DNA from: JAFGOG01 sp034429215
GTDB taxonomy: Bacteria; Chloroflexota; Anaerolineae; JAAYZQ01
Direction of reading: 5' to 3'
Assembly (NCBI GenBank): GCA_034429215.1
Contig: DAOUGI010000093.1
Location: 1-64,000 of the forward strand
Length of the DNA stretch: 64,000 nt
Made by a program: the position numbers and the translations under genes
Shown here: positions 14,767 to 23,783 of the stretch, piece by piece
Numbering within the stretch: position 1 is the stretch's first letter
How the letters are laid out: every line of letters begins with the position of its first letter
Notes under the pieces: generated by a model
What the model saw: the letters and a program-made list of their open reading frames with translations, nothing else
What the model was told of the DNA's origin: nothing
Databases searched by the model: none

Positions 14767-17700
14767 TCAAACGTGGATTTCGCTAAACTTGGCCTGGAAC
14801 GCTGCAAGCAGCCTCTCCCAGTGAGTTCTATCACCCGGCGGTTCGCCTATGCGCGTCACCACTGCACCAACCGTCATCTGGCAGGTTCGGTCTGATGTGT
14901 CGATGTCCGACAGGGTGAGAGACACCGGGACCCTCTCACCCTCAAGGATCCACGCCGGCCTGAGTCCATTGGGTATCGGGGAAGGCTGGCAAGACAGGCC
15001 CGCGTGGACGGCAGCATCGTATATTGCGCAGCAGATATAGGCAACCGCGCGCAGCGCGAGGTTTCTCGCCTCTTCGTCAGGCAGGCTCTCCTCCCATTGG
15101 TAGAGCAGTAGCGGGTGAGCAATAAACGGAGAATCCAGAATGTTCGACTGGATCAATCTGAGCTTGCGTTTTTCGCCTGGCCGCCGCTGCGACTCTTCCT
15201 GGTAGAACTGAGGATAGCTCAAGAGAGGGATGCCCCTGACCTCCAGCTTGCTCCGTCTGTACTCCCGGGCATTTGCCAAGAAACCTTGGATGGCAGCACA
15301 CATCTCTGGATAGGCGTCCTGTGTGAACACCTTCAAGGCCTGTTGGGCGTGATCGACGACCAGATCTACGGCCTCCACTCCTCCGACCCGCTTGCTGCCG
15401 GAATAGGCAAGCGCCAGCGCGTAATGGGCCGCTGCCCACTTTTTCGGATGGGCCTGGTAGGTGTAAACCTCCAATGCTTGTTGGCCGTGGTAGATGGCCT
15501 GCTCAAAGCGCTCGGCATCGTCGTCGCGTCTAAAATCGGCATAACAATACGCCAACCGGCTGTTAAGCATCGCCCAATCTTCCGGATAGGCTTCCCGGGT
15601 ATACACGATTAGCGCTTGTCTGCCGTGGTAGATAGCCTGCTCAAGGTTTCGGACGGGTTCATCGTCTGCCAGATCCTGATAGGCAAACGACAGGTTATTA
15701 TGAGTCCCCGCCCATTTTTCCGGGTAGTCATGGCGAGTGTACACTTCCAGCGCCTGTTCCAAATGGGAAATGGCCTGCTTGATATTCTCCGCCTTTTCGC
15801 CGTGGATGCGCTGCCGATAGGCCACGCCCAGGTTGTTGTGGGTCATGGCCCAGTCCTCCGGATAGGCCTGGCGAGTATAGACCTCCAGCGCGTGGTGAGC
15901 ATGCTCGATAGCCTGTTCCAGGTTGCCGGCCTGGTCACCGCGCTCACGCCAGGTATAGACGATTGCCAGGTTGTTGTGGACTGCTGCCCATATTTCCGGA
16001 TGGACCTGGCGGCCACTGACCTGCAGGGCTTGCTGATAGCGGGAAATGGCCTGTTCAATATTCTCAGCTCGATCGCCGCAGAGGCGCTTCCGGTAGGCTT
16101 CGCCCAACCCATTTTGGATACCGGCCCATCTCTCTGGATCGGACAGGCAGGTCAGCACTTCCAGCGCCTGCTGGTAGTAACGGATAGCCTGCTCAACATT
16201 CTCGGCCCGATCGCCGCACAGGCGATCGGCATAGGCGTTCCCCAGTATGACTTGGACATCGGCCCACTTTTCCGGGTAAGCTTCGCGGGTATACACTTCC
16301 AGCGCCTGCTGGCAATAGGTGATGGCTTGCTCCACGTTTTCGGCGCGCACGCCGCGAGTGCGGCCAGCATAAACCATAGCCAAACTGGATTGGAGTCCTG
16401 CCCATTCTTTTGGGGAATCCTGGCGGTTGCAGGTTCTCAGCGCGTGCAGGCACAGATAGATGACCTGCTCGGGGTCTCCCGCTTGTTCTCTGAGCCCACG
16501 CCGGGAGCGGGCGATTGCCCGGTTGTGTTCGACCATCGCCCAATAGATCGGATAGGCCTCGGCGGTGAACACCTCCCCTGCCAGTTGGTAGTGGTAGAGC
16601 GCCTGCTCAATGTTCCTGGCCGATTCACCTTGGACGCGATCGCGGAAGATATTTCCGAGATTATAGTGGGCGAGCGCCCACTTTTCCGGGTGGTTTTCGC
16701 GGGTGAATACCTCCAGAGCCTGCTGGCAATGGCGCAAGGCCTCTTCAAGGTTTTCGGCCCTATCACCCCGGATGCGACCGTGATAGGCTGTACCCAGGTT
16801 GCTGTGCGTCCAGGCCCAATCCTCCCGGTAAGCATCGCGGGTAAACACTTCCAGCGCCTGCTGAGAGCGCTGAATTGCCAACTCCAAGTTTTCGGCCTTT
16901 TCTCCGAGAATGCCCTCCCCATAGACGTTTGCTAGGTTGTTTTGGGTGGTGGCCCACTGCCAGGGAAACGATTGACGAGTGAACACCTCCAGTGCCTGCT
17001 GGCAATGGCCGATGGCCCGCCCGAGGTTTTCAGCCCGATCACCGTGAACCCGATCCCGGTAAATGTTCGCCAGGTTGTTTTGGACCGTGGCCCATAGCTC
17101 AGGGTATTCTTTCCGGGTAAATACCTCCAGCGCCCGGTGACAGTGGTCGATGGCTTGATCGATATTCTCGGCCCGCAAGCCCTGCATACGGTGCCGGTAC
17201 ACAGATGCCAGATTGCTGTGAGCGCCAGCCCACTGCCTTGGATAGGCCTGGCAAGCAAAGACCTCCAGCGCCTGTTCACTGTGATAAACGGCCCGCTCAA
17301 GATTCTCGGAGCGATCGCCCCGGAAACTCCCGAGCAAACTGCTGGCCAGCTCGTTTTGCAGGTTTGCCCAAAGCTCTGGATCCGCCTGGCGGGCAACCAA
17401 ACCCAGTCCGCGCTCACATAGATCGGCCCGTTTGAGCATGGCGCTCGGGTGTGCGGGTTGGGAGAGGAGCGCCACGATCTTGTCCAGCTCGTCAGGCTCT
17501 GCCGGGAGGAGACGAAACGTAATGACCATTGCGTCCCAAACCGGTTCTCTTGGGGCAAACGCCCACTGCTCGCTACAGGTTGCCGTGATCGCATACTCCA
17601 TCCCGCCAAAAACGATCAGGTACTTTTTGTACCACAACCGGTGCGCCAGGCGGTAACGGGCCAAGATATGGTTTTTGCCTCCGACCAAGATCCTCCCAAA

Positions 17701-17916
17701 CTCCAGATCGGCGAATCCCTGCTTTTGAGCGTACTGGGCAAACTGGCGCTCTGTATCAGCCCAAGATGTCGGGGACAGTGGTCCAACGATGATGTTCAGG
17801 ACTGCGTTTGGGTCACTCTTGAATACCACGCCATCGGATCCGGCCCGCACAGGAAGCGCCCATTCCGCCGGCACATCAATCTGAAAACCGAGCCTCTGGT
17901 TGCGATAGGTCTTCAT
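14767..17916 (-). CDS. Large TPR-repeat protein with N-terminal PsbP-like domain
   Basis: 1049 residues. The N-terminal domain (about 1-140) has MKTYRNQRLGFQIDVPAEW and GKNHILARYRLAHRLWYKKY, resembling the PsbP/DUF1795 beta fold. About 15 tandem units of 46 residues follow, each like NLEQAIxxxQQALEVYTR then PExWAxxHNNLAxxY. Such TPR arrays in Chloroflexota and cyanobacteria often precede a CHAT protease; here the last 170 residues are not CHAT-like and are unrecognised (IQSNILDSPFIAHPLLLYQW). No signal peptide, so probably a cytoplasmic scaffold. The ATG at 17916 has GGAAGG; an earlier ATG at 17937 has none. Confidence 0.82.
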   Translation of the reverse strand: MKTYRNQRLGFQIDVPAEWALPVRAGSDGVVFKSDPNAVLNIIVGPLSPTSWADTERQFAQYAQKQGFADLEFGRILVGGKNHILARYRLAHRLWYKKYLIVFGGMEYAITATCSEQWAFAPREPVWDAMVITFRLLPAEPDELDKIVALLSQPAHPSAMLKRADLCERGLGLVARQADPELWANLQNELASSLLGSFRGDRSENLERAVYHSEQALEVFACQAYPRQWAGAHSNLASVYRHRMQGLRAENIDQAIDHCHRALEVFTRKEYPELWATVQNNLANIYRDRVHGDRAENLGRAIGHCQQALEVFTRQSFPWQWATTQNNLANVYGEGILGEKAENLELAIQRSQQALEVFTRDAYREDWAWTHSNLGTAYHGRIRGDRAENLEEALRHCQQALEVFTRENHPEKWALAHYNLGNIFRDRVQGESARNIEQALYHYQLAGEVFTAEAYPIYWAMVEHNRAIARSRRGLREQAGDPEQVIYLCLHALRTCNRQDSPKEWAGLQSSLAMVYAGRTRGVRAENVEQAITYCQQALEVYTREAYPEKWADVQVILGNAYADRLCGDRAENVEQAIRYYQQALEVLTCLSDPERWAGIQNGLGEAYRKRLCGDRAENIEQAISRYQQALQVSGRQVHPEIWAAVHNNLAIVYTWRERGDQAGNLEQAIEHAHHALEVYTRQAYPEDWAMTHNNLGVAYRQRIHGEKAENIKQAISHLEQALEVYTRHDYPEKWAGTHNNLSFAYQDLADDEPVRNLEQAIYHGRQALIVYTREAYPEDWAMLNSRLAYCYADFRRDDDAERFEQAIYHGQQALEVYTYQAHPKKWAAAHYALALAYSGSKRVGGVEAVDLVVDHAQQALKVFTQDAYPEMCAAIQGFLANAREYRRSKLEVRGIPLLSYPQFYQEESQRRPGEKRKLRLIQSNILDSPFIAHPLLLYQWEESLPDEEARNLALRAVAYICCAIYDAAVHAGLSCQPSPIPNGLRPAWILEGERVPVSLTLSDIDTSDRTCQMTVGAVVTRIGEPPGDRTHWERLLAAFQAKFSEIHV
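15310..17379 (-). repeat. Fifteen 138-bp tandem TPR-coding units
   Basis: Units of 46 codons begin at the P-x-x-W-A position and recur without length change. Units 7 and 15 are the most diverged, and a sixteenth is partial. Constant unit length points to expansion by unequal exchange. Confidence 0.85.
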
Positions 17917-18013
17917 CCCGATCCCTTCCGACAGCATTATACACCCGGCCGGTCAATAGGTCAACAACGCCCGTAGCGCGCTAGATCCTTCTGTGCTACA
18001 CCGGTGGCCCGAT

Positions 18014-18057
18014 TTGACAAGCTCTCATTGATGTAGTATTCTAGTAATAGATTACTA
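18014..18057 (+). promoter_or_regulatory. padR promoter with overlapping palindromic operator
   Basis: TTGACA (18014-18019), 17 bases, TATTCT (18037-18042), overlapped at its 3' end by the palindrome TAGTAAT-AG-ATTACTA (18042-18057). A site across the -10 and start point is what autoregulation by the PadR product would need. Confidence 0.65.
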
Positions 18058-18075
18058 TATCACTATGGTAGCGCT

Positions 18076-18600
18076 ATGACGAATGCAGAATTGGCCATTC
18101 TAAGCCTTGTTGTCGAGCAACCACGCCACGGCTACGAGATCGAGCAGGTGATCGAGGAGCGCGGCATGCGCGAGTGGACCGAGGTGGGATTCTCTTCGAT
18201 CTACTACCTGCTGAAAAAGCTGGAGCGCGACGGGATGATCGAAGGTCGATTGGAAGAGGCCGGCCGCGGACCGGCGCGCAAGGTCTACAACGCCACACCG
18301 GACGGCCGCCAGGCGATGCACGCCGGCAGGCTCGACGCCCTGACCGTGCCGCGACGCTGCTACCCTCTTCTGCAATTGGGCCTGGCGGGTCTGCCCGGCC
18401 TGCCCCAGGACCAGGCACTGGCTGCCCTGCGCCGCTACCACGACGCCCTGGCCGGTCGCCTGGCCCAGGTCCAGGCCAACTGGGAGGGCAAGGGGCCGCT
18501 GCCCTACTTTATCGACGCCATGTTCGACTATAGCACAACCATGATCCGGGCCGAGATGGCCTGGATCGAGAAGCTCATCCATACCGTGGAAAGGAGATAG
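18076..18600 (+). CDS. PadR-family transcriptional regulator
   Basis: 174 residues. Winged helix at the N-terminus (MTNAELAILSLVVEQPRHGY; SSIYYLLKKLERDGMI; ARKVYNATPDGRQA), then the helical Vir_C_2-like C-terminal domain used for dimerisation. PadR proteins repress small regulons and release DNA on binding a ligand. It is followed by the BtrH-like gene after three bases, so that gene is the likely target along with padR itself. Confidence 0.93.
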   Translation: MTNAELAILSLVVEQPRHGYEIEQVIEERGMREWTEVGFSSIYYLLKKLERDGMIEGRLEEAGRGPARKVYNATPDGRQAMHAGRLDALTVPRRCYPLLQLGLAGLPGLPQDQALAALRRYHDALAGRLAQVQANWEGKGPLPYFIDAMFDYSTTMIRAEMAWIEKLIHTVERR

Positions 18601-18603
18601 GGG

Positions 18604-19635
18604 ATGACACTCAAAGCACTGGACGGATTCCAATCGCTACAGACGCACCACTGCGTCACCGGGTCGATGCGCGACATTTATGTCTACAATGGCCACGACA
18701 TCAGCGAAGAGATGCTGCTCGGCATCGGCGCGGGCGTTAGCTTTAGCTACTGGCACTTTAAAGGGCAGCCGCCCTTCCTGGGCGGGCGGGGCAACGTCGG
18801 CATGGCTGGCCAGGAAGGCCTGGAAAAGACCGCCGGGCGGCGCACCGGCGTGGTCGTGGAAAAGTACCGCACCGGCAGCGCCAAGAAGGCGGAAAAGGCG
18901 CTGCTCGACATGCTGGCGGCCGGCCAGCCGGTGATGCTGACCCTCGACATGGGCTATCTGCCCTATTTCGACTTTGGCGGCACAGAGTACCACTTTGGCG
19001 GGCACGCCGTGGTCGCCTGCGGCTACGACCTTGACAGCCAGGAGGTGCTGATCGCCGACCGCGACGGGCTGCACCCGGTGCCGATGGAGGCGCTGGCGCG
19101 GGCGCGCAGTTCCAAGCACCGCCCCTTCCCGCCCGAGAACGAGTGGTACACCTTTGACTTTACCAACAAGCGACAGCCGACGGCTGATGAAGTGCGCCAG
19201 GCGATCCTGGAGCAGGCCCAGCCGATGATCGAGCCGCCGATCAGCAACATCGGCGCCAAGGGCATCTGCAAGGCGGGCCAGGCCGTGCCGCACTGGGGGG
19301 AATCGATGAGCGGGGAGGAGCTGCGCTGGGCGCTGTTCAACACCTACATCATGCTCACCCCCGTTGGCGGGTGCGGTGGGGGCGCCTTTCGCTACATGCT
19401 CAGCCGCTTCCTGGCCGAGGCAGCCGGCGTTGCCGCCGAGCCGCGCCTGGCCGAAAGCGCGGCCGAGTTCCAGCAGATCGGCGACGGATGGCAGGCGTTG
19501 GGGGAGTGGTTCCAACACACATCAGAGGCGCCCGACCCGGCAGCGCACCTGGCCGAGTGCGCCGGCCCATTCCGCGAGCTGGCCGACCAGGAACAGGCCG
19601 CCTGGACCAGGCTGCGGGAATTAGCGCGCGGCTGA
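18604..19635 (+). CDS. BtrH N-terminal-domain protein (butirosin H-like, C39-protease fold)
   Basis: 343 residues. THHCVTGSMRDIY at the N-terminus gives the nucleophile Cys17, GGTEYHFGGHAVVACGYD the active-site His, and IADRD a following Asp, as in BtrH-type acyltransferases with the papain-like C39 fold. BtrH itself moves an acyl group from a carrier protein to ribostamycin. The many stand-alone homologues are uncharacterised. Coupled to padR, with AAGGAG seven bases before the start. No antibiotic biosynthesis genes adjoin, so a role as a ligand-inducible acyltransferase or hydrolase is only a guess. Confidence 0.8.
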   Translation: MTLKALDGFQSLQTHHCVTGSMRDIYVYNGHDISEEMLLGIGAGVSFSYWHFKGQPPFLGGRGNVGMAGQEGLEKTAGRRTGVVVEKYRTGSAKKAEKALLDMLAAGQPVMLTLDMGYLPYFDFGGTEYHFGGHAVVACGYDLDSQEVLIADRDGLHPVPMEALARARSSKHRPFPPENEWYTFDFTNKRQPTADEVRQAILEQAQPMIEPPISNIGAKGICKAGQAVPHWGESMSGEELRWALFNTYIMLTPVGGCGGGAFRYMLSRFLAEAAGVAAEPRLAESAAEFQQIGDGWQALGEWFQHTSEAPDPAAHLAECAGPFRELADQEQAAWTRLRELARG

Positions 19636-19646
19636 TAAGGCCGAGC

Positions 19647-19683
19647 AAAGAGGTGGCAGGCCTTCCAGGCCTGCCACCTCTTT
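19647..19683. terminator. Bidirectional terminator between convergent genes
   Basis: A 16-pair stem (AAAGAGGTGGCAGGCC and its complement) with loop TTCCA ends in TTT on both strands. It serves the BtrH-like gene on plus and the beta-propeller gene on minus, whose ends flank it. Confidence 0.85.
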
Positions 19684-19686
19684 GGA

Positions 19687-21825
19687 TCACCGATCCCGGA
19701 CAATCAGGGGCAGGTAGGGATAGGTAAAGATGGATTGTCCTTTTGTCACCAGCTTGGCCACATAAGCCTCGGAGCCGCCGTTGGGAGTTCTGTCAAAGGC
19801 GCCCGGTGTGGTGGGCAGGTCGGAGGACTGGGTGTTGACCACAACATAGACCGCCCCGCTCCCATCCACAGCAATGGCAGCGCCAGCCTCATCGTGACGC
19901 CCGCCCAGGAAAGTAGCATACTCCAAGGCCGAGCCGGCCGCATTGAACTTGGCCACAAAGGCATCGCTGGGCCCCTTGAAGATCGGGTATAGAGCACCTG
20001 GCGTGGTGGGGAAGGAAGAAGAGAACCAGGTCGAACCCGTGACGTAGGCCGCCCCATCCCTGTCCACGGCAATGCCATGGCCAAAATCACTAAAGTAAGC
20101 GCCCAAAAAGGTGGCATAGTCCAGCGCCGAGCCGGCCGCATTCAGCTTGGCCACAAAGACATCCCTGCTGCCGTTGTGACTCGTGTCAAAGGCGCCCGGC
20201 GTGGTGGGCAAGTCGGCAGAGACGGTATCCCCTGTGACATAAGCCGCCCCGCTGCCATCCACAGCGATATCGGCGCCCCATTCAATGTCGCTGCCACCCA
20301 GAAAAGTGGCATAGTCCAGCGCCGAGCCGGCCGCGTTCAGCTTGGCTACAAAGCCGTCGCTGAGGCCGTTGAAGCCCCTGTCGAAAGCGCCCGGTGTGGT
20401 GGGTAGGTCGGATGACGATGTGTACCCGGTGATGTAGACCGCTCCGCTCCTATCCACAGCGATACTGTAGCCGCTGTCAGCGTCAGTCCCACCCAACAAA
20501 GTGCAATAATCCAGACCCGAGCCGGCTGCGTTCAGCTTGGCCACAAAGGCGTCATCCTTACCGTTGTGGATAGTGTCAAAGGCGCCCGGTGTGACGGGCA
20601 AGCTGGAGCCCGTCGTGCCCGTGATGTAGGCTGCCCCATTCCGATCCACGGTGATGGCGCGGCCCCCATCGCCGCCGCTTCCTCCAAAGAAGGTGGAGTA
20701 GTCGAGGACAGAGCCGTCGGCGCCCAGCTTGGCCACAAAGACATCGCTGCCGCCGTTGTGGCTCTTGTCAAAAGCGCCTGGTGTGACAGGCAAGTCGGAG
20801 GACTGGGTAGAACCGGTGATGTAGACCGCGCCGGCGTCGTCCACAGCGATACCATAACCAGCGTCCACTTCGCTCCCGCCCAGAAAGGTGGCATAGTCCA
20901 ACGCAGAGCCGGCAGCATTCAGCTTGATCGCAAAGGCGTCCGTCTTGCCGTCGAGGGTCGTGTCAAAGGCGCCCGGTGTGGTGGGCAGGTTGGTAGATTG
21001 GGCCTCCCCTGTGATGTAAACTGCCCCGCTTTTGTCTACGGCAATGTCATGGACATCATCGACGCCCCTTCCGCCCAGCCAGGTGGCGTACAGCAGACCG
21101 GAAGGGGGTGGTAGATTTTGAATTGCCGGCCGGCCACCAGGGTGCGCCGCGCAGAGAGGGGCGACCACTTCAAAGGCGAGTAAGCCGGCCGGCTCGATTA
21201 CAGCCTGAGCGGCCAGACCTTTAACGCGCAGCAGGGGCCACGTCGCGTCGCCCGCGGCGGTCGCCAGACGCAGCGTATGGCCATCGGGACGGATCGTCAC
21301 GACCTTCGCACCCTCTACCCGCAGCCGCACTGCGCTCAGATCCGCGCCGAGCCGGGATACAAGCCGTGGCACCAGATTTCCCTGTTCGCCCGCGAGCTCC
21401 AGGTCAACGCCCGGATATAGATCGACGTAGCGCACCCCGCTCCAGACCGGCACGTCAACCTGCCATCCGACCGGATCGCCGCCGGTCAAGAAGGAGACGC
21501 GCGTTTCCAAGCGGTCAAAGGGCTCGAGGCGCGGGTGGGGGTTGGCGTTTGGAAAAGTCAACTTGATGTTAACGCCGTCTCCGGACGAGGCGCCTGCCGC
21601 CCGGCTCAACACCGTCAACCAGATGGCATCCTCGGCCAGCCACAGAGCGAGATCGCGCCCGCGCACCTGAAATCGGGCGCCATCGGCAAATTCGATAAAG
21701 ATTGGGCCGGCGGATGGGCCGGAGATGACGGGCGCCGCCGCGCCGATTCGCGCCGGGACCGGATCCGGAAGCAACCCGCTCAACGCTAGCGTCAATAACA
21801 GAATGACCAGGTATTTGCCGATCAA
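19687..21825 (-). CDS. Secreted SBBP (beta-propeller) repeat protein
   Basis: 712 residues. Signal peptide (KYLVILLLTLALSGLLP), an N-terminal domain ending near residue 245 (VRYVDLYPGVDLEL type, as in DUF7948 proteins), then six and a half SBBP units of about 65 residues: AVDxSGAVYITGxT, LPTTPGAFD, DAFVAKLNAAGSALDYATFLGG. It ends in YLPLIVRDR, a C-terminal string typical of secreted Chloroflexota proteins and perhaps a sorting tag. The TTG start overlaps the upstream kinase stop. It is the last gene of the 26-gene strand, although its function seems unrelated to sugar use. Confidence 0.85.
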   Translation of the reverse strand: MIGKYLVILLLTLALSGLLPDPVPARIGAAAPVISGPSAGPIFIEFADGARFQVRGRDLALWLAEDAIWLTVLSRAAGASSGDGVNIKLTFPNANPHPRLEPFDRLETRVSFLTGGDPVGWQVDVPVWSGVRYVDLYPGVDLELAGEQGNLVPRLVSRLGADLSAVRLRVEGAKVVTIRPDGHTLRLATAAGDATWPLLRVKGLAAQAVIEPAGLLAFEVVAPLCAAHPGGRPAIQNLPPPSGLLYATWLGGRGVDDVHDIAVDKSGAVYITGEAQSTNLPTTPGAFDTTLDGKTDAFAIKLNAAGSALDYATFLGGSEVDAGYGIAVDDAGAVYITGSTQSSDLPVTPGAFDKSHNGGSDVFVAKLGADGSVLDYSTFFGGSGGDGGRAITVDRNGAAYITGTTGSSLPVTPGAFDTIHNGKDDAFVAKLNAAGSGLDYCTLLGGTDADSGYSIAVDRSGAVYITGYTSSSDLPTTPGAFDRGFNGLSDGFVAKLNAAGSALDYATFLGGSDIEWGADIAVDGSGAAYVTGDTVSADLPTTPGAFDTSHNGSRDVFVAKLNAAGSALDYATFLGAYFSDFGHGIAVDRDGAAYVTGSTWFSSSFPTTPGALYPIFKGPSDAFVAKFNAAGSALEYATFLGGRHDEAGAAIAVDGSGAVYVVVNTQSSDLPTTPGAFDRTPNGGSEAYVAKLVTKGQSIFTYPYLPLIVRDR
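19732..21048 (-). repeat. Tandem SBBP-coding units (~195 bp)
   Basis: Six full units and one partial unit with strong DNA-level similarity, for example the recurring GTCAAAGGCGCCCGG and CCGAGCCGGCCGC strings. Each codes a blade of about 65 residues. Confidence 0.8.
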
Positions 21826-22853
21826 TCCAGTTTTTCCGATTCGATCGTGACCCCAGGCACTACCTGGGGGTGATAGATGGCCGCTGCGCCGGCAGCGAGC
21901 AGCGCCTCTTCAAACTTGGCCATGTCAGGCCACGGCCACAGGGCAATGATCGTTCCGCCGTCGCCGGCGCCAGCCAGCTTGGCGCCCAGCGCTCCGGCCT
22001 GCAGCGCAGCCGCGATCAGCCGCTCGTTTGACTCGCCAGAGCCGCCCAGATCGCGCTGGATGGCGTGGTTCTCGTTCATCAGCCGGCCGAGCGCCGGCCA
22101 ATCACCCAAGACAAGCGCCTTCTTGCCCAACTGGGCAATCTCCGTCATGCGCTTGTAACCCTCAACCACAGCCGGCTCTCCATCTAGCCACCGTTCGCGC
22201 AGTGGCCGGTGGACCGCGCCGGAAACATGCTGCACGCCGGTGAAACCCAGGATAAAGGGCAAGCGGGGGATATACGCCGCCAAAGGCTCGACCGTGGCAA
22301 ACAGCTCGGCCTCAGCCTGGAGGTAGAACTGCTTGCTCCGAAAATCGATATAGTTCAGGCCGCCAAAGGTGCACATGTAGGCATCCTGGTAGCCGCATAC
22401 CACCTTGAGGTTGTTCAGCTCGATGTAGCGCGCCCGCTCGGCCACCTGGTAAGGCGTGGGATGCTCCCCCCGCCAGGCAAACATCGCCCGCACCAGGGCC
22501 ACCAATAGCGCCGTAGAGCCGGCCAATCCGCTGCGCATCGGGATTTCGCTGTCGTAGTGGATGCGGCCGGCAGGAGATGGCAAGCGCAGGTAGTCGAGTA
22601 CCACCCGCGCCAGGTCGAACTGGTCGCGCTGGGGACGCAGGTCGTCGCGGCCGGCAATCTCGCACTCCTGCCCGCCAGCTTCCAGCACCCAATGATGAGC
22701 AGGCGTCACCGTCACATGGGCTCGCAGGGCAACGGAGCAGGACAGCACCGCGCCGCCATACATGTCGGTCGGGTTGCCGATTATCCCGGCCCGCCCAGGC
22801 GCCGAGCACACAATCCCGGGGGCCGGGACCTTCTGCGTGATTTCAGAGCTCAT
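21822..22853 (-). CDS. GHMP kinase, glucuronokinase-like
   Basis: 343 residues. GHMP motifs: PGRAGIIGNPTDMYGGAV (motif 1), IPMRSGLAGSTALLVAL (motif 2, phosphate loop) and GAKLAGAGDGGTIIAL (motif 3). The GNPTDMYGG form recalls plant glucuronokinase (GNPSDxYFG) more than galactokinase or mevalonate kinase. It probably makes a sugar-1-phosphate. With the adjacent GalU-type uridylyltransferase this would give a UDP-sugar. The ATG at 22853 is used; 30 more codons upstream would lie inside galU. Overlaps galU by 11 bases. Confidence 0.82.
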   Translation of the reverse strand: MSSEITQKVPAPGIVCSAPGRAGIIGNPTDMYGGAVLSCSVALRAHVTVTPAHHWVLEAGGQECEIAGRDDLRPQRDQFDLARVVLDYLRLPSPAGRIHYDSEIPMRSGLAGSTALLVALVRAMFAWRGEHPTPYQVAERARYIELNNLKVVCGYQDAYMCTFGGLNYIDFRSKQFYLQAEAELFATVEPLAAYIPRLPFILGFTGVQHVSGAVHRPLRERWLDGEPAVVEGYKRMTEIAQLGKKALVLGDWPALGRLMNENHAIQRDLGGSGESNERLIAAALQAGALGAKLAGAGDGGTIIALWPWPDMAKFEEALLAAGAAAIYHPQVVPGVTIESEKLD

Positions 22854-23745
22854 ACGCTTTCGCCTTGATGTACTTGCGCACCATATAGCCATAGCGCTCG
22901 TCGGCCAGGGCGAAATCGATAAAGGTGTGGAAATAGCTCTCAAAGTTGCCCACGTCGTAACGGCGTTGATCGGGCTCTAGCAGCCAGGCGTAGACTGGCT
23001 GCTGCATCCGGATCAGCAGCCGGATGGCATCGGTCAGCTGGATTTCGCCGCGCTTGTCGGGCAGGGTGCGGTTCAACGCTTCAAAGATGACCGGGCTAAA
23101 GACATAGCGGGCCGCCACGGCCAGGTTGGTCGGCGCCGTGCCTGAGGCAGGCTTTTCGACGATGCCGGTCATTGCCACCGGCTCGCCGGGCGGCGGCACA
23201 GTGCCGTTGATACTGACGATACCATACCGGAACGCCTCCTCAGGCGGCACCTGCTCGACCGCCACGATTGCAGCGGCGCCTAATTGCCGGTGGGCCTGCA
23301 TCATGCTGCGCAACAACGAAGCCGGGTCGGGCGCGGCGACCAACGAGTCGCCCAGCGCCACTACGACGTCATCCTGGCAGGCAAAATCGGCCCCCATCGA
23401 CACCGCGTGGCCCAGCCCTTTTGGCGTGCTCTGCCGGGTAAAAAAGAAGCGCGACTTGCCCTCGAGGTAGGCCAAGTCGGTCAAGACCGCTTCATTGCCG
23501 GCCTGTTCCAGGGCCGAAACCAGCTCGGGATCGGCATCAAAGTGGTCTTCGATGCTGCGCTTGTGGCGCCCGGTCACGATCAGGATCTGGTGCAGGTCCG
23601 CCGCCTGAAGCTCCTCGACGACGTACTGGACCACCGGCTTGCGGCCGACGGGCAGCATCTCTTTTGGCTGCGCCTTGGTGGCGGGCAAGAGCCGCGTACC
23701 CAGCCCGGCAGCCGGAACGATCGCTTTTGTTATCGCCTGAGTCAT
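22843..23745 (-). CDS. galU: UTP-glucose-1-phosphate uridylyltransferase-type enzyme
   Basis: 300 residues. KAIVPAAGLGTRLLPATKAQPKEMLPV is the nucleotidyltransferase signature, QYVVEELQAADLHQILIVTG follows, and VALGDSLV gives the metal-binding Asp. It joins UTP and a hexose-1-phosphate to give UDP-sugar and pyrophosphate. Position next to the glucuronokinase-like kinase raises the chance of UDP-glucuronate salvage rather than plain UDP-glucose. GGAGGAGGC directly before the ATG at 23745 fixes the start. Confidence 0.93.
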   Translation of the reverse strand: MTQAITKAIVPAAGLGTRLLPATKAQPKEMLPVGRKPVVQYVVEELQAADLHQILIVTGRHKRSIEDHFDADPELVSALEQAGNEAVLTDLAYLEGKSRFFFTRQSTPKGLGHAVSMGADFACQDDVVVALGDSLVAAPDPASLLRSMMQAHRQLGAAAIVAVEQVPPEEAFRYGIVSINGTVPPPGEPVAMTGIVEKPASGTAPTNLAVAARYVFSPVIFEALNRTLPDKRGEIQLTDAIRLLIRMQQPVYAWLLEPDQRRYDVGNFESYFHTFIDFALADERYGYMVRKYIKAKAYEL

Positions 23746-23783
23746 GCCTCCTCCTTCCCGGCCTTGAAGGCCAGGGGCCTTTT

